Below are positions 33,201 through 44,925 of a DNA stretch of 64,000 nucleotides, one piece after another. This DNA comes from Diadema setosum. Taxonomy: Eukaryota; Echinodermata; Echinoidea; Diadematoida; Diadematidae. Where the stretch lies: positions 6,930,330 to 6,994,329 of the forward strand of contig NC_092702.1 in NCBI RefSeq assembly GCF_964275005.1, in the 5' to 3' direction. The notes beneath the pieces were generated by a model. That model searched no databases. It was given only the letters and a program-made list of their open reading frames with translations, and was not told where the DNA came from. Within the stretch, counting starts at the first letter, position 1. Every line of letters begins with the position of its first letter. The position numbers and the translations under genes were made by a program.

Positions 33201-36200
33201 TCATCATTCAAACAGTACGGCTACATAATGAGATAGACAATTTGTCCGATTATATAGGGAAAAAGGATTTATTACAATACGTTAAATTTTATATGCGTAC
33301 TACAGATCTTCATAATCAGCCATTTTTGGTTTGCTCACAGCAACATTAACTTGTGCACTGACAGCAATCATTCCTGTAGTGTTGTCAACATTTCTGAACA
33401 GGCAAGATACTGCAAAACCAGGAATGCTTACATGCATTTTAAATCCACAAATTTCACGAGAGCCAAGATTTGCATTATTATAATGCTCGCAAAAGTTCGT
33501 CTCTACGTTGTATGCATTGAAAGCCACCGACAAATGCCGTCACCTCCAATTCGCAAAAAATGTCATTCCATGAAAATATCTTGCTTTGCAGTTCTAATAT
33601 GCAAAGAGAATGCTAGTGATCTAAATGTATACAAGCCTACAGGGGGTCTCATGCATGAACAAACGCAACAAAGCGAAGTCAAACACACTAGGTCTTGCTC
33701 GGCACAGAGACATAAATGAAACACATTCACTTGACATTTTTTTTTTCCCCCTCAACAAGGCAGAAGGCATGTTGAGGCTGCTATGAGATACAGAATGAAG
33801 ACCATGTCCCTACCAGCGCTGCCTCTTAAAATATGCAATGCTTCCACTGAATTTCACATTCTGACCCCAAAATCTAAATGAGGGCTCCACATAAATGACA
33901 ATGGAGTCATTCTTGCTTCTGATTCTGATGAAATATTCACACCCCACATTGTGCTATAGCTATAAGACAGTGAGAAATAAATTACCGCGTACCTAGGGGG
34001 TACATGTTGCACAGCACGCATCCATTTTCTTAGGTTAGCATAGTTTACACTAATTACAGCAATGCTTAATAGCATGCTGACTCCTTCGTTTCCATGGCTT
34101 TGACCCATCCATTTTGCGGCAAAAACACTTTGCCTGGCAGTCCCTTTTAAGGACCACCATGTAACACTATCTCTCAAATGGATATGTGGGACTAGTATGA
34201 GAGTCTTTTGTCACCAACTCACATCCTGTCAGTAACACCAGCTTTGGCTCTGTGAGAAACTGTTTTTCCTAGCTGCACATTGCTTAAAATATTACACATC
34301 ATTGGTTTTTTTTTTCTCTGCTTTCTTTTTGTTTTCATAAGATTTTGAAAAGTCAATTTTAAAATTTCAAAATGTTTTCAAGATGTTGTAAATGTAATCC
34401 TATGGTCATGTTTTACATAAGTGAAGATAATCACATTGGCTACATGTAGCTGGTTCATGCCAAAATATCACAACTATTAATACAACAATTTTAATCACAT
34501 ACACACACAAATCAGATAAACAGAACAAATAACCCACTGCAAAGCAGAGTAACTACCACTGGTAAACAACAACACCTACATTTGTAACATGGTATACACA
34601 CATCACTGATGTGCATGTTTACTGGCAATTACAGTAATTTTTGCTTTGTTTTGTTTTGTTTTGTTTTAATTATCATTTTTGGTTTTTTGGTTTGTTTGCT
34701 GTTGTTGTGTGCTTTTTTCGTTTTTTGTTTTTTTCTGTTCAGTGGAAGTAGATATGCATATATCTATATTCACTTGTGGCCTCAAAGGAAATTCACTTGC
34801 GAAAGAATTTTGGCACACCAATAGAACACATGCATATTTTATTTTTGAATGTCTTTGGAGAGACCGCACAGTAAAATTGGAGTTTGGCTAGTTACATTTT
34901 TTTTTTTTAACAGTACTGAGCTGTTGTTCTTTATGGCGTTATCTGGTAAATACATACAAAACTTGTCAGCTCTACACGGTTTTAGGCCATTAGGTTAATT
35001 TTAAGTCCAAGTATCATCTGAGTTAACTTACATCCCCTCCACTGTCCTTCATGCCGATGACGTTGGGATGTGCACTCATCGTGACAGCCACTTCCACCGG
35101 TAGCTCTATGCCAGTGTTCGCGGGTACGCTGTAGAGAATGACTGGAATGGGGCTTGAATCCGCAACCTGGAGGGGCGGAAACGAGGAATACACTTGTAGA
35201 GTAAAAACTGTGCAGCAACAACATCCAGACATCTTTAAATGTGTGGAACCAGGATTGTTAAAAAAAGGGGGTTGGGGGGTTGGGAGCCCTCATGCATCCT
35301 TTCCTCATTGACAATGGAGGACATCATCAAAAGTTTAAACTGGTCACTGTAGCAGCAATCTGTGACTACAGAATGTTTGCTATCGTTCCTTCTGATCAGT
35401 GTGAAATAGTACACTCAAGATTCTACTCTTCACTCACATTAAAAATATGTAGTTCCATAAGTTTTAAAAATACAGTAGGTAATGATTATTTTTAATTAAA
35501 TGTTTTATTTGCACAAGCACAGAATTACCCTCGTGAAGTGCTGCAGCATTGAAGCATTATTCATGCTGCCCTTGTAGAAGCACGGCGTAACGACCAGCGC
35601 TGCATCCGCTCCAGCATCACCCATTCGTTGAGTCATCTCTATCGTGTCACGGGTAGCTGAAGAAAACGAAAGAGATGTTGGTGTCATTAATAATCTAGCA
35701 GACCAGTGAATGGGCTTTCTATTTTCTTCTAGGCCATTCACATGGATGCAAGGGATGAAAATCATTAACATCAGACGGTACACCGGGCCCGTTGCATAAA
35801 TCTTACCGTTGAATTTCAATGGTAACTACCGTCAAAATTAGGCATCACAGCCAATCAGCATCAAGGATTATAAAATTTACCGCTAATTTGAAGACTTACC
35901 GCTAGAAAGGAACGGTAAGTCCAGCGGGAAGGGTTTTATGCAACAGGGCCCAGCAAGTGGCCAGATATTTTGAATATACAATGTACATCCAAACTCATCA
36001 GTACAACATGGGGTTTGTTGATAGGACGTGTTGGTAGGTAGGATAAAATATTTCCTGTATTTACTTAGATACAGGAATTTCATTATTATATGTGTAATTT
36101 AAGGACAACAATGAAATGATCAAGATGGACCTCAATTTGATTAATGCACTGCATACACTCCACAACTTTAGCAGTGTACTTTAATACTCGAATACATTTT

Positions 36201-36858
36201 GCACTTATTATACAACCGTTGCATACAATATCAATGACTTTTGTCATAATGTTTGAGAACATATTTTCATCAAATGGGCGATGTTTCAGAGGTCACTTTA
36301 AAGTATACTGCCCCTGGAGCAATGTACATCTCTGATAAGTTTCATGGTACACATGTATTTCATCAGTCACAAAATGCTGATAACCTTTCATATTCACTTG
36401 AAGAAAACAGTATATGAAATAAGATATCTTACATTCTACTTAATGAACAACATAAAACCTTGTTTGTTTGTTTGTTTGTTTGTTTGTTTGTTTGTTTGTT
36501 TTTTGTGGCTAACCCCTTGCGGATGAGCTGATTTCGATATAACATGCATTTCCCATAGACACCTGCCCGAGAATACTCGAGACTGGTCTGCAATCGGTTA
36601 AGGGTACAAACATAGAACATGAAATGTGCATTTTTTATTTTTATTTCTATTAATGTAATTTTTATTTTTGCAAATGCATGACCAGTATAAAGCTTTTTTC
36701 ATATCTGCGACAAAATCTTCCCCCTCAAAAAGAGTGTTAAGAAAAGATGATAAAATTACATGATCATCATTTCATTTACAGAAGCTAATTCTTGTAAATG
36801 TAATTTTTATAATGTTCTTATTCAATTCTCAAAAGCCCTATTGGCATGGGCTACTAAT

Positions 36859-36902
<44 letters not shown>

Positions 36903-39137
36903 CTACTACTACTACAACACACACAGAAAAAAATTAAATTGACAAAACAAATAATACTCAATTCTGCACAATGTGCACAACTGATGCACTCCTTATCTCA
37001 ATACATTGAATATTTGCCCCATTATAATAAGAAAAAACAGTAAAGAAAAAAACAACTACAGCTGTACATTTTCTAATCTTCTCTTGCTCTTGCTATACAG
37101 CAATACATTATTTTCAGGGGCTCTTTACATTACTTTTACAAACTTTTATGGTCTTTTTGCTATTCTGTTTCTTTCATTCATCTGTTCCTTCTTTTCATCA
37201 ACCCCATATTCATGTGCTGACACAGCACAGAGTGCTCAATTAACTTATAACACACTTCTTCAATAATCCACAAACTTTGTGCACAATCCAGATACTCAAA
37301 CCTAAAAGAAACAACAACAATGAAACAGCAAAGCTTGAAAAAAATAAAGGCTTGTATTTAAAAAAAAAGGGGGGAAAAAAGCTTTTACAATAACATTCTA
37401 CGGAGAACTTTGGTAAAAAACTTCTAGAAAATTTTGTACTATCACCATAGATGGTTGGTCAATAGACATTACATCTCAGAAATGCATGAGGAAAAATTAA
37501 ACCTTTATGTACCCACTTAGCTGGTAGTTTGCGAAGCAAGTTTACTGACAATCAGATCTGCCCCCTAGATTTGGCATTCACATGACTTGGAAAAAGTAAT
37601 CATGGTGTGACAGTGTGACAGTGTCTGGCAAGAAAACAGCCCATTATGCTGCTTCAAATAGATAAAAGTAAGCATCTGGAGATCCAAATCAACTGTTTCA
37701 GCAATTTTGGCTTATTCTACATTTGAAGAGTACTTGTTTTGATCATGTCTTCAAAAATTGTTTTTGAGAAAACTATGTATCAAAGTCATCTTGAATTCCT
37801 AACTTTAATGTGACACATGATTGGGAAGTACACGGCAGAGATACTACTATTGTCTTAACCATGCATTCTTACATTCACATCCGGACCCCGCCACGACCAG
37901 CTTGTCAGTTGGTACAGCTTCGCGAGCTTTGGCGACCATCTCCACTCTCTCTTCCTTGGTTAGGTATGCATACTCGCCATTTGATCCCTGTACCACATAG
38001 CCTGTAGCGTAGGTTCAATCAAATTCAAATCCACACAAAATGAATGTCGAAAGCAAGACTGGAGTCGTCTGCTACGTGGGGTATGCATAGATAGGACTTG
38101 ATTTTTGTGGTTGCTCACAGATGTTTAAAATCCATTTATTACAAGCAAAAAAAATATATCCACAAAATTCTACAATGAACATAACAATACATTAAAATGT
38201 ACTAAAGCCTATAGACTAGATAAATAGGTCCTATCTGATAGCAGATAGTGATAGTGATGGCCGTGTCATGACCTAGCCATTAAATGTACGGCTACGTTAA
38301 ACTCAGTACTTGAGCTTAGTTAGGTTAGTAACTGGTTGACCGAAAGATCGGTCTGTATCTGGTCGTCGGGGATATGTTCTGCTGAGACTGCATCTGGCTT
38401 CACAGATCCCCTCCTATAAGATGGAGGAGAGCGATAACGTCAAAATTGCCAAAAAAAAATCAAGACTCTTCCGGACAGACAGACAGGGGCGAGACGGATC
38501 TTTCTGTCCAAGTAGAACTCTAATGGCTGTTATTTTCAACTTCCTAGTATTTAGTAACTCCAGATACATGACAAAAACGTAACTTAACAACACTCACAAC
38601 AGTCCATCTTGAATTTCATACATCATAATGTTTTCACACTATTTTTTTTTTCTGGTCTGTTGGCAGTAAGGCAAAATTATGTGTCCCTCCCTCAATTCGA
38701 GACAAAAACTCTCTCATCAGAGCGGATTTAAGGTACCGGGGTAATCAAAATTAGCTTGAATTTAACCCCGGGGCGCTCCGTGTACACAGTTTTATATAAA
38801 ATTTACTGTGCTGGTTGCAGTTAGCTTGAATTATGAATTGTGATATCCGACAAAGTCGCCCACCTCTGAATGGAAACGCGTGCCATTTGTCGAGATTATT
38901 TCGAAGGTAGTCGTATCGTATATTTTCGTCCTTGTCAAACGGAGTGGCTATTGGAGGCAAGATGCCGCTGAGGTCGAGTTTCGGTCCCGCCGACATGACG
39001 GTGCGTATACTGCGGCAAGCAAGCCCAGCAGCAGCAGTGAGGCAGGGCGTCTGCAGGGGACGACGACGCGTTGATAGCGGAGACACGGCGGGCAAATGCC
39101 TCGCGATACACATAGGATTTGCGCGCCCACATATCAT
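27275..39137 (-). CDS. HOGA1: HOGA1, mitochondrial 4-hydroxy-2-oxoglutarate aldolase (7 exons)
   Basis: Exons in transcript order: 39137-38864, 38001-37873, 35656-35529, 35166-35032, 32041-31945, 30524-30391, 27427-27275 (stop TAG). All introns are GT-AG and all phases agree; 349 aa from this ATG, or 341 aa from the ATG at 39113 (human 327). The enzyme cleaves 4-hydroxy-2-oxoglutarate to pyruvate and glyoxylate, the last step of hydroxyproline breakdown. It is a TIM-barrel member of the DHDPS/N-acetylneuraminate lyase family. Visible residues (349-aa numbering) are GSNGE at 97-101, catalytic Tyr189 in LYSVPANTG, and Schiff-base Lys217 in GMKDSGGD, aligning with human Tyr168 and Lys196. The first about 50 residues are Arg-rich and almost free of acidic residues, as expected of a mitochondrial targeting peptide. 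Introns 1, 2, 5 and 6 contain short transposons. Loss of the human enzyme causes primary hyperoxaluria type 3. Confidence 0.97.
29693..29785 (+). mobile_element. 93-bp MITE family, copy 2 (HOGA1 intron 6)
   Basis: Same length and layout as copy 1, with TTAACCCGTTGAGGATGAGT at the left and CCTCAACAGGTTAA at the right. Confidence 0.9.
30275..30370 (+). mobile_element. 93-bp MITE family, copy 3 (HOGA1 intron 6)
   Basis: Diverged copy: CTTGTTGAGAACGAGTCC at the left, GTTCTCAACAGGTTTTA at the right, with the shared core GTGTTGTAGCAAAATCAGTC. It ends 20 bp from the HOGA1 exon 6 donor. Confidence 0.85.
30565..30729. mobile_element. MITE with CAGTGGCGGA / GGATCCGCCCCTG ends, copy 1 (HOGA1 intron 5)
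   Basis: Inverted ends CAGTGGCGGA.ATCC and GGATCCGCCCCTG, flanked by CAC on both sides. G/C-rich arms (CGCACGCCCCTCC, GAGGGGTGCGTGC) surround an AT-rich centre. A second copy is at 59216-59379. Confidence 0.8.
30924..31572. mobile_element. Second copy of the ATATGTGACC element, with its own nested MITE (HOGA1 intron 5)
   Basis: Starts ACATGTGACCCTGCATCACA and runs, with gaps, along the reverse complement of 20223-19628 (blocks AAGAGGCT, GGGTCTATTCAAG, CAGATTAAGCTGAAA). The other terminus is missing, so it is truncated near 31572. Interrupted by 30969-31183. Confidence 0.75.
30969..31183. mobile_element. Nested MITE with CAGAGCTGCCAACT ends
   Basis: Inverted ends CAGAGCTGCCAACT and AGTTGGCAGCTCTG, bordered by the direct repeat CACTAG (30963-30968, 31184-31189). 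The interior repeats AAAATCAGTAAT. The copy at 19005-20223 shows the uninterrupted site. Confidence 0.85.
31828..31878. repeat. CA and CAAA microsatellite (HOGA1 intron 5)
   Basis: Ten CA units, then CAACAACAAA and five CAAA units. It ends about 65 bp from the HOGA1 exon 5 donor (31945). Confidence 0.9.
35785..35951. mobile_element. MITE with GGGCCCGTTGCATAAA ends (HOGA1 intron 2)
   Basis: Left GGGCCCGTTGCATAAATCTT and inverted right TTTTATGCAACAGGGCCC. Internal CTTACCG/CGGTAAG blocks are also inverted. 167 bp, foldback type. Confidence 0.8.
36463..36914. repeat. Microsatellites in HOGA1 intron 2: TTTG (36463-36500) and ACT (36863-36914)
   Basis: Nine or so TTTG units, then about 17 TAC/ACT units with one interruption (TCC). 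The TTTG tract directly abuts the MITE at 36508-36602. Confidence 0.9.
36508..36602 (-). mobile_element. 93-bp MITE family, copy 4 (HOGA1 intron 2, inverted)
   Basis: In reverse complement it shows TTAACCGATTGCAGACCAGT, CTCGGGCAGGTGTCTATGGG and a final CCGCAAGGGGTTAG. This is the most diverged copy. Confidence 0.8.
38338..38508. mobile_element. Short repeat with GACCGAAAGATCGGTC ends, copy 2 (HOGA1 intron 1)
   Basis: Collinear with 11127-11284 over its whole length, with a small insertion (GACAGGGGCGA) near the right end. Ends GACGGATCTTTCTGTC. Confidence 0.8.
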
Positions 39138-40446
39138 GCTGGCCGTTGTGCAGTGCAGGTACAGGTCTGGCGGACAATAAAGGAAATATTGATATTCTGT
39201 TAAACTCTCGCTGTTCAAATGAAATGCTGGAGAGCCACGAACCAATGACAGATCTATTTCGGCCCAGGGTTGGGCTGAACGAGAGGACCACGACTGGTTC
39301 CAGCGTCGTGTCAAAGTGGAGCGGGAGGTCACAGGAGCTGCAAGGCCCTAGGACAGTACGGTCTTCCTTGCGTGATCATGTGACAGAGTCAGCTGACCAG
39401 TGAACCCAAACAGGGTAATCCCCGAGGATCAGCTCATCAAATGGCTGCGTTCGTTTTGCAACGAAGTGTGTAACATGATGATTGTTTTGAGGTGACATAC
39501 TGTTGGAGATACTTCCGAAAGACTCAAATGCATACAGACGCTCTCACGTATGAATTTTGCAGACATACATTATACATGCGTAAATACACATCTCTGAAAC
39601 CATACGTGCCCACAAGACCCAAACTCTTTACTTTTTAGCAGTCCCCTCCATTTCCATCAACTTCTAGTCAGTTTTTGTCATACAGTCACATCTATTGTGT
39701 TTCATTTAGTTCACTGAATTTTCCTTGATTACAAAGTTGCACTGATTTTGTACAGTTATGCTTCTTCCAATGTACATTTGCATTCAATTGCATTTGCGGG
39801 GGAAATGAAATAAATATGATTAAAAAATTAAATGAAATGAAAAAATAAATATGATTAAAAAATTAAATGAAATGAAAAAAAAAAATACTGATTGGCACCC
39901 ACACGTCTATATACACATATACCTACATTTCTAGTCCTTCTATCCTTCCGGCATCTCTCTCCTTTGTAGTCAAACTGTTTGGTTTCCTTTTGTTAATGAC
40001 TTGCAGTATAATAAGTCAATAACCTTCTGGTCCCATATAATCTGTATAATTTGTTTGTGTGGAAATTTAATAAATGAAATGAATGCAAATCATAGAAATA
40101 AGAGTATGCCTCTTAAATCTTCCATGTCAGTCGTTCTCATTCCAGCCTTATTGTTATTCTTCTGTGCTCATGCACTCTTTTTTCCGCCTTGTTAAATGTA
40201 TCATTCTGTAAATTATCGATGCCCATTAGAATTATCAGTGTGTGAGGACCTTTTTCCTGCTTTGCTCTGCTTGTATATAAGGTTGAGCCCAAGTAATACA
40301 TTCCCTTTTACAATATAACACTCCTGTAAAAAGTAGGGCCTTATAGCAAGGATGATCAAGCCATGGACCCCTTTGATGGTATTGATGTTTGAATTCCGAA
40401 ATACTGTTTGCAAATTCCGTATGCCTAGAGGTACGTTGTGGCAATT

Positions 40447-40591
40447 GGTCCGTTAATCCGAAAATGAAGCAATAAGGTTCGTTGTTCCGAAGGTTCGTTA
40501 ATCCGAAAACGGAAAGATAGTGCGTAGTAACGAGCCTTCGGAATTGCGAACTTTTTTTTCGGATAAACTAACCTAAGGAATAACGAACGAT
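40447..40591. mobile_element. MITE built from TTATTCCGAAGGTTCG repeats, copy 2
   Basis: CCGTTAATCCGAAAATG, GTTCGTTGTTCCGAAGGTTC, then inverted ACGAGCCTTCGGAATTGCGA and GGAATAACGAACGA. About half the length of copy 1 at 2879-3182. Confidence 0.7.
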
Positions 40592-41229
40592 CATGTTGAT
40601 GTAACGTTCTTACTGTTCTGTGATCTTCCGACGTCCGCTTCTGGGTCGGTTCTTGACATCTCCTGTTGTTTCGATGCTTGTTTCCATCATTGGAGATGGT
40701 TCAGGGCTTGCACACTATAGTCTCTCAGTACACATATGAAGCATCCCAGCTTTCCTTTTTCCTACATGACACTTTTATTTCGAGGAATTCATATACTTGT
40801 GTATATGCATATACATGTACAACATAGAAATGTACGAGCACATAATTGTATTTGTGTTTTTGTATTTTTTCATTCATTCATCACTTCTGGGATGGATAGC
40901 CCTTCCAGCAAATTGGTGTTTTTCGTAGGGGTCCAACCAAAGGAAAAAGAAATGAAAAATTAAACAATTAAAAAGCACGAACTTTCTGTATAAGAGAGAG
41001 TTTATAAAAACAGCAACGATTAACAAGCAAGAAATACATAAATTAAATGAAATAACGACAATATATATGCGAAATGCATGGCTATCAAGTAAAAAGGTTC
41101 ACACAATTTTGCAAAAGACTTTGAAAGAGAACAAAAAACAAACAAAACAAACAGGTACATGCATAATCATTGTAATGTGTGTGTGTGCACTTATCATTCT
41201 CGCTTTCCTATTGTATACTATATAAATAA

Positions 41230-41232
<3 letters not shown>

Positions 41233-41287
<55 letters not shown>

Positions 41288-41303
41288 GAATATATATGTC
41301 CAT

Positions 41304-41366
<63 letters not shown>
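41233..41366. repeat. TA dinucleotide microsatellite
   Basis: Two long TA runs (41233-41287, 41309-41366) separated by GAATATATATGTCCATTATG. Confidence 0.95.
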
Positions 41367-41371
<5 letters not shown>

Positions 41372-41603
41372 CGGCTCCCCCACCCCCTCTATCTACCTCA
41401 CTCAAATTCTCACTCTCTAACTGTTAATTTCTCTGACCTCAAGTGACTTCCTAACCTTCGAGAAAATGAATATAGCGTAATCCTACCCCTTCTGCATTTC
41501 GCCTTGGTGGTAATAACTCTAAAACCATTGATGCAATGTTATTCTTTAATCATTGATGTCAATATATAAAGGCCTTCATTGCAAAATGGACAAAACGCAA
41601 ATT

Positions 41604-41980
41604 TTAAAGGGATGCCATTATGTTTGAGATGGGGGAATTACATTGTAGCTTTTTGCGGGATAATTAATTTGAAATAACTTATGAAAAAATAAAGAGCATA
41701 GATTACTAAGAGGTGTTCAAAGTTTATTTTATGAAAAATCTGTTTTAAGATTTTTGAGATATTATAAAAGAAAGTAAAACAAATAGCTCCTAATAAAAGG
41801 TGGTCCCACCTTTTAAAGACCGTCTTTTATATCTCGGCTATTTCAAAAACCAATTTTCATCGAATAAACTTTGAATTTCCCTGAAAACGGTCTTTCATAT
41901 TTTATAAGAGGTTTCTCGTTATCTCACAAAAAGTTGGAAACCTGAAGATCCGTCTCAACCAAAACTGTACTTCCTTTTGA
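41604..41980. mobile_element. MITE with TTAAAGGGA ends, related to 525-916
   Basis: The right half (AATAAACTTTGAATT, GGTTTCTCGTTATCTCACAA, AACCTGAAGATCCGTCTCAA) matches the reverse complement of the left arm of 525-916. The right TTAA border is decayed. Confidence 0.75.
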
Positions 41981-42935
41981 TTATTCAGAATACATAAGTC
42001 TATCATCAGATAGAGCAAACTAAACCCTTTCCAGTGAATCCTCATTTACATAACTATATATTGAAGTTATATTTTTTTTAATCCCGTATTCTCTTATTTT
42101 GTTCTTTTTTTAAGCAGCTTTAATCGCAAATATCTCGACTTGAGAAGAATGGAGTTAGCTCGTTTTGTGATAAAACTCTTCATATACAGAGAGGCACAAG
42201 AATAAACATTTCATTGCTTTCGTTTTCCATCTCGATCCCTTGGTTAGTCTTTCTGTCGTGCGGGTTTCTTTTTCCCCTCCCGTGTATCCAACTTTTTTTT
42301 AATCCCGTTAAGTTCCCTCCCGCTTTCTCCATTCCTTACCTTGAAACCAAGGCATACTACTCCGCATGCGATGCTTTTAACGTGATTACAGTAGAGCCGT
42401 TAACGGGTGCGAGTGCGGACATAATGGACAGATTTAATCAGAAAAGCGACCTTGATCAAAATCCAAACTAGTAACTAATCCAATCACGGTCTTGTTTATA
42501 TATATGCAACAAGAGAGGTCGACAACAAAAACAAAAATACCAAACGACATATCTCTGAATCCGCTTTGATCATGTTGATTGAATGACCACGGAGAAATGC
42601 AACTGGCCATCGCTAACGGAAATCTGCGAACCTTTATACCAACAGACGAAGAATAGCGCGTCGAACGTGTTTAATTATAGTTTGTTGCTTTCCATATACT
42701 TCATGGTGTCAATGATTGTTATCACGGATCAAACGTGAATGAACATTGTATGTCATTGCCAGTCAATTCTCTTAACGACAAGAATTAAAAAAAAAAAACC
42801 ACACACACATGCATGATAAAAGTAGCATGTGACGCAATTTAGGGAAACAAAAAGTGGTAAGTTGTCATTAGTATTGTACTCTCAATGACACTAGCACTCA
42901 TTGCAAATGTGTATTGGATGCCACCACGTCTATGA

Positions 42936-43120
42936 ATTCAATTCAATTTACTTTGATTCATTTCAATTCAGTTCAGTTCAATTTAGTTCATTTCAATCCA
43001 ATTCAATTCAATTCAACTCAATTCAATTCAATTCAATTCAATTCAATTCAATTCAATTCAATTCAATTCAATTCAATTCAATTCAATTCAGTTCAATTCA
43101 GTTCAATTCAGTTCAGTTTA
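42936..43120 (+). repeat. CAATT pentanucleotide satellite
   Basis: About 35 units of ATTCA, with GTTCA variants at both ends and a pure core at about 42998-43090. The inverse repeat (AATTG) occurs at 48785-48826. Confidence 0.95.
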
Positions 43121-44736
43121 TTCACCATTATTTCCGGAGTACATAAGACCCACAAAAATAAATACCATACAGAGTCATTGGAACAAAGGAGAAAAAAGAG
43201 TTGAACTTGATGGTAAGAACTCCAGGAGAAGCACATGTTATAGTGTTTATGTATGTGCCCCAATTTATGATAAATGAAATGTTGGAATCATTGTTGGGAT
43301 GGTTTGTTTGTTTGTTCGTTTGTTTGTTTGTTTCCATTTTCTGTCGATGGGTAAACATCATCATCATCATACCTATATAAAATCACCCCAATGTTGTTTC
43401 TTTTGAGAAATGTGAAGAACTATTAATTCAATTAGTACAAAAAAGTGTGATGATTTCCAGTTAAGCTTGCATTGTATCAGAATGTCGTGGTGTGATATAT
43501 TACATAGGAAAGGCAACCATCAATTCAGATGATTGGAAGTTACCGTAAGAATGCAATGAAATAATAAGTGTAAAGGAATGCAGTGCTGTCGTTGAAGGAG
43601 ACGAGATAAAATCATTTACTTCCAAATGTATGGTCATGGTAGACTAATGATATGTACGTACCCTCCTGATACTCTGTGAATATTGAGAAGTCTGTGTAAA
43701 ATGAACGATTAAATACCTTCCACTCAGTTTCTTGAGGATATACATGTACGTTACTTCTTTTATAGTCGGCAACGAACACGTGAGCTATCACTACATGAGT
43801 TGTGTTTAGTCATGAGAATTGATTCAGATAGCTAATTAGGTAACCTCTTCTTGTCATAATAATTATAATTATAAACATATTGTTATTGCTTCTGCCATTG
43901 GACATGTTCCCTAAATATCCGTTTCCATAAACAATTCGCACATACAGTACATGACATAGTACGGACACGTCATTCAATTTCGTAAATCATTTATGTAAAC
44001 GTATAAACATGTCATTCAGTTTCGCGTACAGAGCAAGGTAGAATTGTCCATCGTCTTTCAAATTCGCCACGGTGCAGCCGATAAAATCCCCAATAAGCAT
44101 TCCAATTCGCTTTAGGGCAGCCACACTCACCAACCATGCATAGATACATGTATTGCAACCAAATTCCCTTCGTGAAACTCAGTCGAGCTAAGTTATTGAG
44201 CATTCAATTCATCCAAAGGGCATTCGTTACATAATTTTGCGCGGTTCTGATTTATATTCGTGGGTGTGTTATTTTAATATCCTTCTCAGATTTGTCTCTT
44301 TTTCGACTTTATGATGAAAATTTTCAGCTGAAAGGAGGATCATTCACTTCATTCTTTGTCTGTAAAGTTCAATAAAAGTCATAGTTATCGGATGTCCCCA
44401 AAAAAAGCGGAGAATAGAAGGTATATGTGTCAAATTTCCGTTCTTTTTTTTTGCGGGGGGGGGGGGGCTACTCTGTTAATGTCATTATTTTTCCTCCTTT
44501 GGAATATATCTTTATACTTTTTTTTCTGTTTTTGATTTGAAAAAAAAAATGTAAATCGTCCGGTAAAGTTTTACGTACGGTAAGGTGTGTCCTGTTGAAT
44601 ACCATAATGGCGGAATTGAATATTCTTACTCAGGCTCGAGAGGTTTGACGAGAGAAGTTGGTTAACCTGTGTGTACGAGTATGTATGCCGATTGGTAAGT
44701 TTGGTTTCCCTATATGGTAAATTCGTATCCTGATTG

Positions 44737-44925
44737 CACTCTAAAAACACAAATGTTAAATTAGCATTTAAAAGGGCCGAGGAGTGACAACATTTTGAAA
44801 GTGTTGGTTTTCCTGCTAGATTCAACATTTAAAATGTTATTTTAAAGGTTGGATGCAACACTTCAAAAATGCTGTCACTCCACGGCCCTTTTAAATGTTG
44901 ATTCAACATTTGCGTTTTTAGAGTG
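44737..44925. mobile_element. Foldback MITE with CACTCTAAAAAC ends
   Basis: Left arm CACTCTAAAAACACAAATGT, AGGGCCGAGGAGTGACAACA; right arm inverted TGTCACTCCACGGCCCTTTT, GTTTTTAGAGTG. Arms are about 85 bp with a loop of about 20 bp. Confidence 0.85.
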
